Source of the DNA: Desulfobacterales bacterium | GTDB lineage: Bacteria; Desulfobacterota; Desulfobacteria; Desulfobacterales; Desulfosalsimonadaceae | Direction of reading: 5' to 3' | DNA length: 64,000 nt | NCBI GenBank assembly: GCA_018335195.1 | Contig: JAGXKN010000011.1 | Span: forward strand, 1 to 64,000 | In this document: one piece after another, positions 1-8,263 of the stretch | Layout: every line of letters starts with the position of its first letter | How positions within the stretch are numbered: the first letter of the stretch is position 1 | Notes under the pieces: generated by a model | Told to the model about the DNA's origin: nothing | Databases searched by the model: none | The model's input: the letters and a program-made list of their open reading frames with translations, nothing else | Position numbers and translations under genes: made by a program

Positions 1-26
1 TGCTTTTTCTTTTCCCAACCCCCACT

Positions 27-46
27 ATACCAGAATGTTCTGGTAT
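27..46. promoter_or_regulatory. perfect palindrome, operator-like
   Basis: Two perfect 9-base arms (ATACCAGAA and TTCTGGTAT) are separated by TG. The palindrome is followed on the plus strand by a good ribosome binding site (AAGGAGG at 48-54) and an ATG at 65, but no recognisable protein follows. It looks like a regulator binding site. What it regulates is unclear, since the sequence before the window is not visible. Confidence 0.4.
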
Positions 47-71
47 GAAGGAGGTGCCTTTTATATGATTA

Positions 72-122
72 TCAAGTCTGCCCTTGACTCTTTTGGCAAA
101 AAAGAGTCAAGGGCAGACTTGA
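72..122. repeat. long perfect hairpin, terminator-like repeat
   Basis: A 23-bp perfect inverted repeat (arms 72-94 and 100-122) has a 5-base loop. The arms contain AAGTCTGCCCTTGACTC. It lies just after the stop of the minus-strand OB-fold gene and would form a strong RNA hairpin there. A related sequence, GTCAAGTCTACTCTTGACTC, lies at 19384-19403 after another minus-strand gene, so this is a dispersed element rather than a one-off terminator. Confidence 0.7.
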
Positions 123-142
123 CCCCTTATCTTTTTCCGGTA

Positions 143-559
143 TCAGGCCTTGTCTGCGAACAGGAACACCGGGCGGGCCATGGGGCCGTCCGAATACCGG
201 TCGCCCGGAAAGATCCGGCAGCCGAGCGTAACCGGCCTGCCGATCAGATCCATGCTCGCCCGCTCCGGGGCCATATCGCATAGATTGCCCATGATCCAGG
301 GGCCCTCCTCGAGTTCCACCATGACGATGATGTACGGGGCCTCGGTTTCCCGCCCCTCGGGTGCCACAAAGATCGTGGTGTATGTGGTGATCTTTCCGCT
401 GCCGGAGAGCTGCGTGACTTCCAGGTCATAGGAACTGCAGTTCCGGCAGCTCATCTGCGGCGGGCACGTGATCGTCCCGCAGCTGCTGCACTTGAGTCCC
501 AGGAGCTGTTTTTTCATCAGCGCCTTGTGATATTGCCGGAAGGGAAGTTTGTATTCCAT
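143..559 (-). CDS. DUF35 zinc-ribbon/OB-fold protein (thiolase partner)
   Basis: This is a 138-residue protein of the DUF35 family. It has an N-terminal rubredoxin-like zinc ribbon (C24xxC27 and C38xxC41) followed by an OB fold, the usual domain order and length. Such proteins act as partners of SCPx-type thiolases, in some cases as an obligate subunit (for example BbsA with BbsB in anaerobic toluene degradation). The gene is the last of a four-gene minus-strand operon, 72 bases after the thiolase, with GAGG before its ATG. The role as thiolase subunit is inferred from this pairing. The acyl-CoA substrate cannot be read from the sequence. Confidence 0.88.
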   Translation of the reverse strand: MEYKLPFRQYHKALMKKQLLGLKCSSCGTITCPPQMSCRNCSSYDLEVTQLSGSGKITTYTTIFVAPEGRETEAPYIIVMVELEEGPWIMGNLCDMAPERASMDLIGRPVTLGCRIFPGDRYSDGPMARPVFLFADKA

Positions 560-631
560 GGCATGTACCTCGGATGATTTTACGGTTTTTTGAATATCGT
601 GATTGCCCGCGCGGCTGCCAACAGCAGCAGT

Positions 632-1813
632 TTACCACCCGGCCTGCAGAACCAGGTTGGCGATAATGCCGTCTCCGCCCAGGGTGTCAACCAGCCCGGT
701 TCTGGCGCCCGCCACCTGCCGGCCGGAATCCGCCAGATCGCCCCGGAGCTGGCGCACGATTTCGCAGGTTTGAGAGGCGCCGGTGGCACCGATGGGATGC
801 CCCTTTGCCTTGAGTCCGCCGGATATGTTGATGGGGATTTTTCCGCCGATTTTCGTGTCCCCGTTTTCCCAAAGGCGGCCCCCTTCCCCGGCCTGCGCAA
901 ACCCGAGGTTTTCTGCGGCGATAATGGAGGCAATGCTGAAGCAGTCGTGCAGTTCGCAGATGTCAATGTCCTGCGGCGTGACCCCGGCCATCTCGTAGGC
1001 CTGCTTCACCGAAAGTTCCCTGGCCCGGATGCGGGGCAGGTAGGGTGCCTGTGCGCTCAGTCGGGGCGATGAGGCCTGGCCGAGCCCGGTGATATAAACC
1101 GGTTTGTCGGTCAGTTTTTTTGCGGCCTCTTCCGAGGCCAGAACCAGCACGGCCGCTCCGTCCGAAAACGGGCAGCAGTCCAGGAGCCGCAGGGGCGAGG
1201 CCACTGTGAAGCCCCCGGAAACCTGTTCCGGAGTGATCTCTTTGTGCCTGAACTGGGCATGCGGATTTTTGGTGCCGTAATAATGGGACTGCACCGAAAC
1301 CAGTGACATCTGTTCCCGGAGTTTTTCCAGGGGCACATTGTAGGTGCTGGCGTACAAATGGGCCAGAAGGGCGAAAAAGCCCGGAAACGTCAGGCCGGGG
1401 GCGAATTCGTACTTGGCCTCCGCGCCCATGGCAAAAGTGCGCGTGGCAAGCGGGGTGCCCATGGCCGTGGCTTTTTCGGTGCCGCCGACAACCACGATGT
1501 CATAGAATCCCGACGCCACCCACATGAAGGCATCCCGTATCGCCACGGTCGCAGATGCGCAGGCACCTTCAAATCGGGTTGCGGGCACGTTGTGAAAACC
1601 GAGCTCGTTTGCGATGAAGGACTGGATCATTCCCTGGCCCTCGGCAAAATCGCCGAACACGTTTCCGCAGAACAGGGCCTGGACCTGCTGCGGGCCAAGA
1701 TCGCATTCTGCCATGGCCTCGGTGGCCGCCTCGCAGAACAGTTCGATTTCGGTTTTTGGCAGCTCGGATCCGAATTCCGTGTGTCCGGTTCCGACGATGG
1801 CTACTTTTCGCAT
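632..1813 (-). CDS. SCPx-type thiolase / acyl-CoA acetyltransferase
   Basis: This 393-residue thiolase has the nucleophilic cysteine in GACASA (C85) and the catalytic histidines in CELHDCF (H289) and GHPIGATGA (H339). The C-terminal CxG cysteine of classical FadA/AtoB thiolases is replaced by LGGDG, as in the sterol-carrier-protein-x thiolases and lipid-transfer proteins. It should cleave a 3-ketoacyl-CoA with CoA in the cytoplasm. It sits between an HSD10-like dehydrogenase and a DUF35 protein, so dehydrogenation and thiolysis of one particular acyl-CoA is likely. The ATG is preceded by AGGAGAGG. The substrate is unknown; branched-chain or aromatic intermediates are possible. Confidence 0.9.
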   Translation of the reverse strand: MRKVAIVGTGHTEFGSELPKTEIELFCEAATEAMAECDLGPQQVQALFCGNVFGDFAEGQGMIQSFIANELGFHNVPATRFEGACASATVAIRDAFMWVASGFYDIVVVGGTEKATAMGTPLATRTFAMGAEAKYEFAPGLTFPGFFALLAHLYASTYNVPLEKLREQMSLVSVQSHYYGTKNPHAQFRHKEITPEQVSGGFTVASPLRLLDCCPFSDGAAVLVLASEEAAKKLTDKPVYITGLGQASSPRLSAQAPYLPRIRARELSVKQAYEMAGVTPQDIDICELHDCFSIASIIAAENLGFAQAGEGGRLWENGDTKIGGKIPINISGGLKAKGHPIGATGASQTCEIVRQLRGDLADSGRQVAGARTGLVDTLGGDGIIANLVLQAGW

Positions 1814-1848
1814 GGTGTCCTCTCCTGGTTGCAGATTTTAAGCGGCGC

Positions 1849-2616
1849 TTATTTCGCCTGCATCCGCATGGCCGAATCCAGCCGGATGGTTTCTCCGTTT
1901 AAAACCGGGTTGTCGAGAATGGAGCGGACCATCATTGCAAATTCGGTTGGCCGGCCGAAACGGGAGGGAAACGGCAGCTGCTCCTGCAGGGACTCTCGGG
2001 CTTTGTCCGGAAGGGCGGCAAACATCGGGGTGTCAAAAAGCCCCGGTGCGATGGTGACCACCCGGATGCCCGTGCCTGCAAACTCCCTGGCCATGGGCAG
2101 GGTCATTCCGACGATTCCGGCCTTGGAGGCCGCATATGCCGCCTGCCCCACCTGGCCTTCAAAGGCTGCCACGGATGCCGTGTTGATCACCACGCCCCGC
2201 TCACCTTCGGCGTTGGGGGTGTTTTCCATCATCCGGGCCGCGGCCAGCCGGGTCACGTTAAACGTGCCCACCAGGTTGACCTGGATGGTCTTGGTGAACT
2301 TGTCCAGGGGCATGGGGCCCTTTTTGCCAACCACCTTTGCCGGGATGCCGATGCCCGCGCAGTTGATCACGCCGTGAATCGCACCGAAAGCCTCCATGGT
2401 CTTGTTGACCCCGTTTTCCACGGAATCTTCATCCGCCACATCCGTTCGGCAGTAAATGGCGGCATTTCCCAGTTGTTCGGCCAGGGCCTGGCCCTGTTCG
2501 TCTGCGAGATCGAAGATGGCTGCGTTGCCGCCTTCCCGGAGCAGGTTTTCAACAACAGCCTTGCCCAGGCCCGATGCCCCGCCGGTTACAATAAACGTGT
2601 TTTCCTTGATTTCCAT
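1849..2616 (-). CDS. SDR-family 3-hydroxyacyl-CoA dehydrogenase (HSD10-like)
   Basis: This 255-residue classical short-chain dehydrogenase has the dinucleotide motif TGGASGLG (residues 11-18), D60, NCAG (86-89), S148 and the YxxxK pair Y161/K165. Overall it resembles 3-hydroxyacyl-CoA dehydrogenase type 2 (HSD17B10), including the VINTASVAAFEGQ stretch. It would oxidise a 3-hydroxyacyl-CoA to the ketoacyl-CoA that the adjacent thiolase cleaves. The gene follows the TetR gene with only 5 bases between them and precedes the thiolase by 35 bases, so the group is probably one transcript. The exact substrate is not identifiable. Confidence 0.9.
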   Translation of the reverse strand: MEIKENTFIVTGGASGLGKAVVENLLREGGNAAIFDLADEQGQALAEQLGNAAIYCRTDVADEDSVENGVNKTMEAFGAIHGVINCAGIGIPAKVVGKKGPMPLDKFTKTIQVNLVGTFNVTRLAAARMMENTPNAEGERGVVINTASVAAFEGQVGQAAYAASKAGIVGMTLPMAREFAGTGIRVVTIAPGLFDTPMFAALPDKARESLQEQLPFPSRFGRPTEFAMMVRSILDNPVLNGETIRLDSAMRMQAK

Positions 2617-2621
2617 GATCC

Positions 2622-3239
2622 CTAAGTCTCCCTGCTTGTTTGGTTTGAAATTCCGTGCGAAATGATTTCACACAAGTCATCCGCACACCGATCCGCCGGA
2701 ATTTCTCCGCCAAAGATTACCCCGGGCAGGCAGAGGTGCTCAATGCCGCCCAGTATTGCCTGGCGAATCTGGTGCGGTGCGATATCGTCCCGAATTTCAC
2801 CGGTTCTGACCCCCTCCTCAATGAGTTCGAGAATCATCTTCCCGTAGTCCTGCACGATTCGGTAGCTTTCGCTTTCAAAATAGGCCGGGTAATTTCGGAC
2901 TTCCAGTAGCAGGATTTTGGCAATTATCCGGTTTTCCGCGTAATAGTGAATGTGTCCCCGAATCAGGCCGTGCAGCTTGTCCAGCGCCCCCCTGATGTCT
3001 TCGACGTCTTTTTTTATCTGCAGCACCAGCGCCTTCAGGTCGTTGGCCAGCACTTGGTGAAGCAGGCCCCGCTTGTCCTTGAAGTAGCGATAGATGAGCG
3101 CTTCGTTGACTCCTGAGGTCCGGGCGATTTCAGCGGTGGTGATGGAGTTGAAGTCCTTGTGCTCCAGTAGCAGGCGCAGGGCGTTTTCGATTTTGACCTG
3201 CCCGGGCGGGACCTGTCGGGCCGTTTTTTCGAGTTTCAT
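2622..3239 (-). CDS. TetR/AcrR family transcriptional regulator
   Basis: The protein has an N-terminal TetR helix-turn-helix (AEIARTSGVNEALIYRYF) followed by an alpha-helical ligand-binding domain. The ATG at 3239 is chosen because it puts about 13 residues before the first helix. An upstream in-frame ATG at 3263 and a longer extension are possible, but the extension crosses an operator-like palindrome at 3275-3287. It heads the SDR-thiolase-DUF35 operon and so probably regulates it, perhaps with an acyl-CoA ligand as in other fatty-acid TetR regulators. No strong Shine-Dalgarno is seen, so the start is uncertain. Confidence 0.87.
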   Translation of the reverse strand: MKLEKTARQVPPGQVKIENALRLLLEHKDFNSITTAEIARTSGVNEALIYRYFKDKRGLLHQVLANDLKALVLQIKKDVEDIRGALDKLHGLIRGHIHYYAENRIIAKILLLEVRNYPAYFESESYRIVQDYGKMILELIEEGVRTGEIRDDIAPHQIRQAILGGIEHLCLPGVIFGGEIPADRCADDLCEIISHGISNQTSRET

Positions 3240-3274
3240 CTGGCATTCAGTCTGAAGGTGCATGGTTGAAGAAA

Positions 3275-3287
3275 AGTAAAACTTACT
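3275..3287. promoter_or_regulatory. candidate TetR operator
   Basis: AGTAA and TTACT arms are separated by AAC, immediately upstream of the TetR gene start, with an extra TTAC repeat beside it (GTAAGTAAG on the minus strand). Position and symmetry suggest autoregulation by the TetR protein. This is inference from sequence symmetry only. Confidence 0.4.
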
Positions 3288-3340
3288 TACATAGCGCAAA
3301 GAGATTTTACCCAAACCATGCAGTTTGTCAAGAAATGAAG

Positions 3341-3381
3341 TTTCCCATCGAACTTGGAATCGGTATCGGAATCGGTGAAAA
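3341..3381. repeat. interspersed AATCGGTATCGG repeat, copy 1
   Basis: This noncoding segment contains AATCGGTATCGGAATCGG. The same core recurs at 9035-9090, 9549-9600 and 53396-53455, always between genes. This copy is short and lacks the CCGATCCCGA half seen in the other copies. Confidence 0.55.
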
Positions 3382-3455
3382 CAAATTACGGCCGGGATTT
3401 TTTTAAAAAAACTTTACTGAAAAGTTTTGAGAATTCTTTTTATGCATAAAAACGG

Positions 3456-3713
3456 ATGTTTTTTGCGCATCCGGGGCCGGATTTTGAAATGTCTTCATGC
3501 AGCCGGCTTCGCGCCCGGAAGATGCAGGTCGAGGCGAGCGTGAAATTCGAGAATGCTTTTGAGGAGTTGCGCGACAGAATCGATGCGGCGCAAAGCCGTT
3601 TCGAGTCCATGGCCCGGGGTGAAGAAACCCGGGAGGAAATCCGGAGCCGGGTCAATGCCATCTGGGAGGACCTGAAAAACTCCCTGGAAAAGTTGAACTC
3701 CCGGCTCAAATGA
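3456..3713 (+). CDS. small coiled-coil protein, unknown function
   Basis: This is a reading frame of at most 85 codons. The likely conserved part starts at the internal ATG at 3522 (MQVEASVKFENAFEEL), giving 63 residues of charged amphipathic helix with no signal peptide or membrane segment. Heptad-like spacing suggests a coiled coil. No strong ribosome binding site precedes either start. It lies alone between the TetR promoter and the convergent GGDEF gene. I do not recognise the family. Confidence 0.5.
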   Translation: MFFAHPGPDFEMSSCSRLRARKMQVEASVKFENAFEELRDRIDAAQSRFESMARGEETREEIRSRVNAIWEDLKNSLEKLNSRLK

Positions 3714-3753
3714 CCGGGGCAGGCCGGGGGTTCCGGGGCGGGGAGACAGCAAC

Positions 3754-4800
3754 TCAGGCCGGCTGTTTCGCCTTTTCTCGTTCCCGGGATTCCCCGGCTT
3801 TTACCCGCTGCAGGGAATGTTTTGCCGCGTCCAGCAGTTTTTCAGGTGTGTCCACATCAGCCCCGGGTGCGGAGGCGACCGCGAAGCTGATGGAAATATG
3901 CAGCATGTGGTCGTTGACCGGGAGAGGGTGCGTATCGAGGTGTTGCTGTACCCGCTGGAGCAAACGCTCTGCGTGGAAGCTTGCGGTCTGCGGAAACAGC
4001 AAGGCAAATTCGTCGCCCGCCAGCCGGCCCACGAGGTCTTCTTCCCGGACCACTTCGGAGATGATTCCACCAACATATCGCAGGGCCCGCTCCCCGGCCT
4101 CGTGACCGTAGTTGTCATTGATCTGTTTAAAAGATGCCAGCTCGGCAACTGCCAGGCTCAGGTTGCCTGCTTCCCGGCAAGACCGGTTGAATTCGCTTTG
4201 TACTGCTTCGTTGAAGGCGTGTCGGTTCAGCCACCCGGTCAATCCGTCCCGGCGTAAGAGATGGGTGAGTTCTTCATGGGCGCACACGTTGGACAGGCAC
4301 AGGGAGATTTTCTGCATCATGTGGCTCAGCGAGGGCGTCGTTATTTCCATGCCAAAACGATGGTTTGAAACATCTCCGAAATTGATGCTACCCACGGTCT
4401 GCCCATCGATTTTTACCGGGCACACGGCCATGGACTTTACCGGATAGATGCCGTTTTCCGGGAAAAGGGGCGAAAATGTTTCAAGCGTATCGGATATCAT
4501 CTTCGGGCTCTCCGGGTTTTCCACAAGACCGGAAAATTCGGTCTGCGGGATGAAAGCGGTTCTGGCCCGGACCGTGAGCGAGTTGTCGATTCTCCGCACA
4601 AGGCCGGCCAGGCGGCTTTCTTCGATTAACGTGAGCCAGACATATGGGATGTCGAATCCGGCGATGACATAGGAAAGCAAATGTTCGAAGAAGTCCTTCA
4701 GGTTGAGCGTTTCCAGGATCCTGGCATCCACCTGGCGGAATTTTTCGTCCATGACTTCTTTTTCCTTGAGCTTCTCCACAATGTGTTCAACGTATTTCAT
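3754..4800 (-). CDS. DUF484/GAF-like sensor with GGDEF domain
   Basis: This 348-residue cytoplasmic protein has an N-terminal DUF484/GAF-like sensory domain (about 20-170) and a C-terminal GGDEF domain (about 180-335). The signature is AGDEF at 261-265 rather than GGDEF. The first metal-binding aspartate, normally in DxDxFK, is a glutamate (AELASFKQIND). Both changes are tolerated in some active diguanylate cyclases, so c-di-GMP synthesis is plausible but unproven. No RxxD inhibitory site is obvious. The ATG at 4800 is chosen because AAAGGGG precedes it and the upstream extension looks noncoding. The gene stands alone. Confidence 0.85.
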   Translation of the reverse strand: MKYVEHIVEKLKEKEVMDEKFRQVDARILETLNLKDFFEHLLSYVIAGFDIPYVWLTLIEESRLAGLVRRIDNSLTVRARTAFIPQTEFSGLVENPESPKMISDTLETFSPLFPENGIYPVKSMAVCPVKIDGQTVGSINFGDVSNHRFGMEITTPSLSHMMQKISLCLSNVCAHEELTHLLRRDGLTGWLNRHAFNEAVQSEFNRSCREAGNLSLAVAELASFKQINDNYGHEAGERALRYVGGIISEVVREEDLVGRLAGDEFALLFPQTASFHAERLLQRVQQHLDTHPLPVNDHMLHISISFAVASAPGADVDTPEKLLDAAKHSLQRVKAGESREREKAKQPA

Positions 4801-5072
4801 CGACTGGACCCCTTTTTGACCGCTGCATGTTTGGATGTTGTAATGTCTTGCGCATACAAGATGATTGCAAAAAAGGTGCCGTTTTGTCACGGATTGCGGG
4901 CCAGGGTGTAATAACTTGAAATAAAGGGATTTGTGGAGCAGTCTTGAAGTCTGTGCCGTGACCGGGGCAGGCTGATCTGTGTCTTTTCGTATACAGCATG
5001 TTTACAAAAAGATAACGTGCGTCTTTCCGGAAACTGCCTCTCACCTCCGGACGGGGGCGGGCCGTGACGGTT

Positions 5073-6779
5073 TTATTTCCGGACTTTAATTTTTTGTCGG
5101 CCCATCATGATTTGCTTTTGTTTTTCGCGGCCCTTTGGATGTTTTTCCACGAACAGGGGCTGATTGCCGGGAAACGTCTTTTCCGTGTAATACATGAGCG
5201 TGGCCACAGTGGAGGGTCCGGGGGTAAAGATCTGTACCTGTTCCGGGATAAAGCCGAGCTCGCGGCGGGCAAATTCGCTTGCCGCCTGCATGTCCGCGGT
5301 TGTGGACCCGGGATAGGCGGCGATAAAATAGCAGGTCAGGTAGCGCCGGAGGTGTAACTTGCGATTGGTACGGGCAAACAGGGAGAGAAATTTTCGTGTT
5401 TCCTCGATCCGGGGCTTGCCCATGAGCGCCAGGATATGGTCCCGGCTGTGTTCCGGGGCGATTTTCAATTGCCCGGAGATGTGGCGGGAAACAAGCGCTT
5501 CAAGGTAAGCCCGGCCGGATTTATTGTCTGCAAGGATTAAATCGTGCCGGATGCCGGATCCGATAAACACGTGCCGGATCCCGGGAATTTGACGCAGCTT
5601 GTCCAGCAGTTCCACCTGGGGGGCGTGATTGACCGGCAGCTCGGTACAGGTTTTTTCCCCCACGCAGCGTCGGTTCCGGCAGGCCCCTTTCTCCGCCTTG
5701 CGGCGGCATTCCATCGCGTACATGTTGGCGCTTGGCCCGCCCACGTCTGAAATGATGCCCGTGAATTTTTGGTGACGGGTCAGGCCCCGGGCCTCCCGGA
5801 CAAGGGAGTCCTGGCTGCGGCTGATCACGGTTTTGCCCTGGTGCGCGGTAATGGCGCAGAAATGACATTCCCCGAAACACCCCCGATGCGTGATCAAAGA
5901 AAATCGGATGGTTTCCAAGGCCCGCAATTCGCCCTGGTCTGCATGCACGGGATGGGCCTCCCGCTTGAAGTCGAGTTCGTGCACCCGGTCCAGTTCGGGG
6001 CTGCTCAGGGGCGCCTGCGGCGGATTGCACACCAGGTATCGTGTGTCCTGCATCTGGCACAGGCCGCTTGCCTTTACCGGGTCCGTGTGCCTGTAAAAGG
6101 TTTCAAACATTTGCCGGAAAAGTTCCTTGTCCTTACTCACCCGGGCATGGGAGGGCAGTTCGACAAAGTTTTCAGGCTTTTGCCCGGAGATATAGCATAT
6201 GCCGCGCACGTCAGTGATATCGGCTTTCTGCTGTATTTTCCGGGCCAGTTCCAGTACGGTCTTTTCCCCCATCCCGTAGACCAGAATGTCTGCCTTGGCG
6301 TCAAACAGGATGCTGCGGCGGACCTTGTCGGCCCAGAAATCATAGTGGGAAATGCGGCGCAGGCTCGCCTCCATGCCCCCGAGGACCACGGGCCGCGTAT
6401 TTTTGTAATACCGGCGGATCAGGTTGGTATAGGCGATTGCGGCGCGGTCCGGCCGCAGGTTGTTGCGTCCCCCCGGGGTCAGGTCATCCTGTTGGCGCTT
6501 TTTCTTGTTGGCCGTGTAATTGGCCACCATGGAATCCATGCACCCGGCGGTCAAGCCCCAGAAAAGCTCGGGTTCTCCCAGGCGGCTAATTTCTTCGCTG
6601 CCGGACATATCCGGCTGGGCAATGATTCCGACCCGGTAGCCGGAATCCATCAGCACGTTGGCGATTACGGCAGCCCCGATATGCGGGGTGTCAATCCAGG
6701 CGTCACCGGTGACCAGTATGATATCAAGTCCCTGCCAGCCCATGTCCCGGACCTGTTTTTTTGTGGCGGGCGGAAACAT
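5073..6779 (-). CDS. YgiQ family radical SAM protein (UPF0313)
   Basis: This 568-residue radical SAM enzyme has the CxxxCxxC cluster at C301, C305 and C308 (GCFGECHFC). The family N-terminus FPPATKKQVRDMGWQGLDII and the ITGD-type signature are present. A second cysteine group (CRRKAEKGACRNRRC) follows the radical SAM core. The reaction catalysed by this widespread family is not established. The ATG at 6779 has AAAGGA seven bases upstream and matches the family N-terminus. It starts 10 bases after the stop of the RsmG-TrmH fusion gene, so the two are probably cotranscribed. Confidence 0.93.
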   Translation of the reverse strand: MFPPATKKQVRDMGWQGLDIILVTGDAWIDTPHIGAAVIANVLMDSGYRVGIIAQPDMSGSEEISRLGEPELFWGLTAGCMDSMVANYTANKKKRQQDDLTPGGRNNLRPDRAAIAYTNLIRRYYKNTRPVVLGGMEASLRRISHYDFWADKVRRSILFDAKADILVYGMGEKTVLELARKIQQKADITDVRGICYISGQKPENFVELPSHARVSKDKELFRQMFETFYRHTDPVKASGLCQMQDTRYLVCNPPQAPLSSPELDRVHELDFKREAHPVHADQGELRALETIRFSLITHRGCFGECHFCAITAHQGKTVISRSQDSLVREARGLTRHQKFTGIISDVGGPSANMYAMECRRKAEKGACRNRRCVGEKTCTELPVNHAPQVELLDKLRQIPGIRHVFIGSGIRHDLILADNKSGRAYLEALVSRHISGQLKIAPEHSRDHILALMGKPRIEETRKFLSLFARTNRKLHLRRYLTCYFIAAYPGSTTADMQAASEFARRELGFIPEQVQIFTPGPSTVATLMYYTEKTFPGNQPLFVEKHPKGREKQKQIMMGRQKIKVRK

Positions 6780-6789
6780 CAGCAGTCCT

Positions 6790-8262
6790 TTAAGTGCGTT
6801 TGTTCTGCGACCAGGCATACAGCGCGATCGCCGCGGCCGTGGCCGCATTGAGCGATTCGATTTCCGGCCGGATGGGGATCGAAACGGTTTTTTGCCGCAG
6901 GTGCCCGGGCAGGCCAGGGCCTTCCATACCCGGCAGCAGGGCAAAGGTTTTTGGAAAGTCAAATTCCGCAATCGGCGTGCCTTCCGCGGAAAGGGCGACA
7001 ATGGGGATATTGCCGGGCAATTCATAGATCGATGGGCCCTGCATCAAGCGTGCATGCATCACTGCGCCGCCGGAGGCGCGCACAGCCTTGGGGTGAAAGG
7101 GATGGGCCGATTCTGCCAGCAAAATGATTGTGTCTGCACCGAATGCCGCTGCAGATCGGATAACCGTGCCCACGTTTTCCGGGTCCTGGAACGGCAACAG
7201 TACGCTGCATCCTTCGGGCAGTCCGCCTTCCGGGTCCCAGCCGGAGAGGTCCGACGTTTTCACCAGCAGCAGGGGCGCGTCCGTGCCGATGACGTCCAGG
7301 TCATCAAAGAGCCCGGGCTCAAGCTGGTACCAATGCGCATGCGCAGGCAGGTCTTCAGGGGGCGGCCACTTGTCGGATTTCGAGATCCAGGCCAGGCATT
7401 GTTGCGCAAAAGCGGTCATGATTTCCCGGACCTGTCGGCTGCCGGAAATCATGGCGCGTCCCTGCTTTTTGGCCCCCCTGCTGGTGAGCAGTTTTTTCAG
7501 TTCCTTGAAGGTCTGGTTCTGCCGGCTTTCCACGGTGCGCACGGCGTGTTTTTCCATGGCGTTTTCCCTGTGCTGGTGAAGCGGTGGGTCCTTGCGTTCA
7601 AATATGACCAGGCGACGGTGATGGGGCGTATGCGGAATTCGGTAGGCAATGTCGCCGGCCGGCCGGAATCGGTCTTCTGCGGCCTGTGCGGCTTCGGCGG
7701 CTTCCGCATCGCAGCCCGGGCCCTTCATGAAAATCGCCCGGCCCCCGCTGCGAAGGCAGCCCCGGATGCGGGGCAGGGTTTTTCCCATGTGTTCCACGGC
7801 CCGGGAGATCACACCGGCAACCGGAATTTGGCAGGAAGGCGTGACCGCATGAGCGTATACCCGGATGCCGGAAAGTCCGAGTTCGTGGATCGCGTCTTTT
7901 AAGAATGCCACCCTGTTCTGCCGGCTTTCTGCAAGTATCATTTCGATTTCGGGCCGGGCGATTTTCAGCGGGATGCCCGGCATGCCGGCGCCGGTGCCTA
8001 TATCCAGCAGGGGCGAGGGCAGGTCCGTGAGCTGGGCGGGCAGGATGGAATCCGCGTACAGCTTGAGCACCATGTTTTCGAACCTGTGAATCCGGGTGAG
8101 GTTTAATTCCGGATTGTACCGGCGCAGCAGGTTGTGGTACTGCCATAACAGTTCCACTTGCCGCCGGGTCAGTTCAATGCCGCAGCGGCGCAGCACCCGG
8201 TCCATGTCCGAGGGCGTATAATCCTTCTGTCCGGCAGATATTTGCGGGGGTTTCTTTTTCAT
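6790..8262 (-). CDS. fused RsmG (16S rRNA m7G527) and TrmH-type RNA methyltransferase
   Basis: A single 490-codon frame joins two RNA methyltransferases. Residues 1-225 are RsmG/GidB, with the SAM motif LLDIGTGAGMPGIPL at 85-99, which methylates N7 of G527 in 16S rRNA. Residues 236-490 are a SpoU/TrmH SPOUT enzyme with motif 1 (PENVGTVIRSAAAFG, 361-375), motif 2 (GMEGPG) and motif 3 (SLNAATAAAIALYAW). SPOUT enzymes usually 2'-O-methylate ribose. An internal ATG at 7557 (M236) has AGGGAAA upstream, so a free TrmH could also be made. The start codon lies one base from the divergent RluA gene. No stop or frameshift separates the two halves. Confidence 0.88.
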   Translation of the reverse strand: MKKKPPQISAGQKDYTPSDMDRVLRRCGIELTRRQVELLWQYHNLLRRYNPELNLTRIHRFENMVLKLYADSILPAQLTDLPSPLLDIGTGAGMPGIPLKIARPEIEMILAESRQNRVAFLKDAIHELGLSGIRVYAHAVTPSCQIPVAGVISRAVEHMGKTLPRIRGCLRSGGRAIFMKGPGCDAEAAEAAQAAEDRFRPAGDIAYRIPHTPHHRRLVIFERKDPPLHQHRENAMEKHAVRTVESRQNQTFKELKKLLTSRGAKKQGRAMISGSRQVREIMTAFAQQCLAWISKSDKWPPPEDLPAHAHWYQLEPGLFDDLDVIGTDAPLLLVKTSDLSGWDPEGGLPEGCSVLLPFQDPENVGTVIRSAAAFGADTIILLAESAHPFHPKAVRASGGAVMHARLMQGPSIYELPGNIPIVALSAEGTPIAEFDFPKTFALLPGMEGPGLPGHLRQKTVSIPIRPEIESLNAATAAAIALYAWSQNKRT

Positions 8263-8263
8263 T

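Noticed and set aside
1358-2377. Long plus-strand frame of 339 codons opposite the thiolase/SDR genes
   Set aside because: It is a mirror of two well-supported minus-strand genes in GC-rich DNA and has no credible protein.
4787-5044. 85-codon minus-strand frame upstream of the GGDEF gene
   Set aside because: Low-complexity product, no ribosome binding site, and overlap with the true start region of the GGDEF gene.
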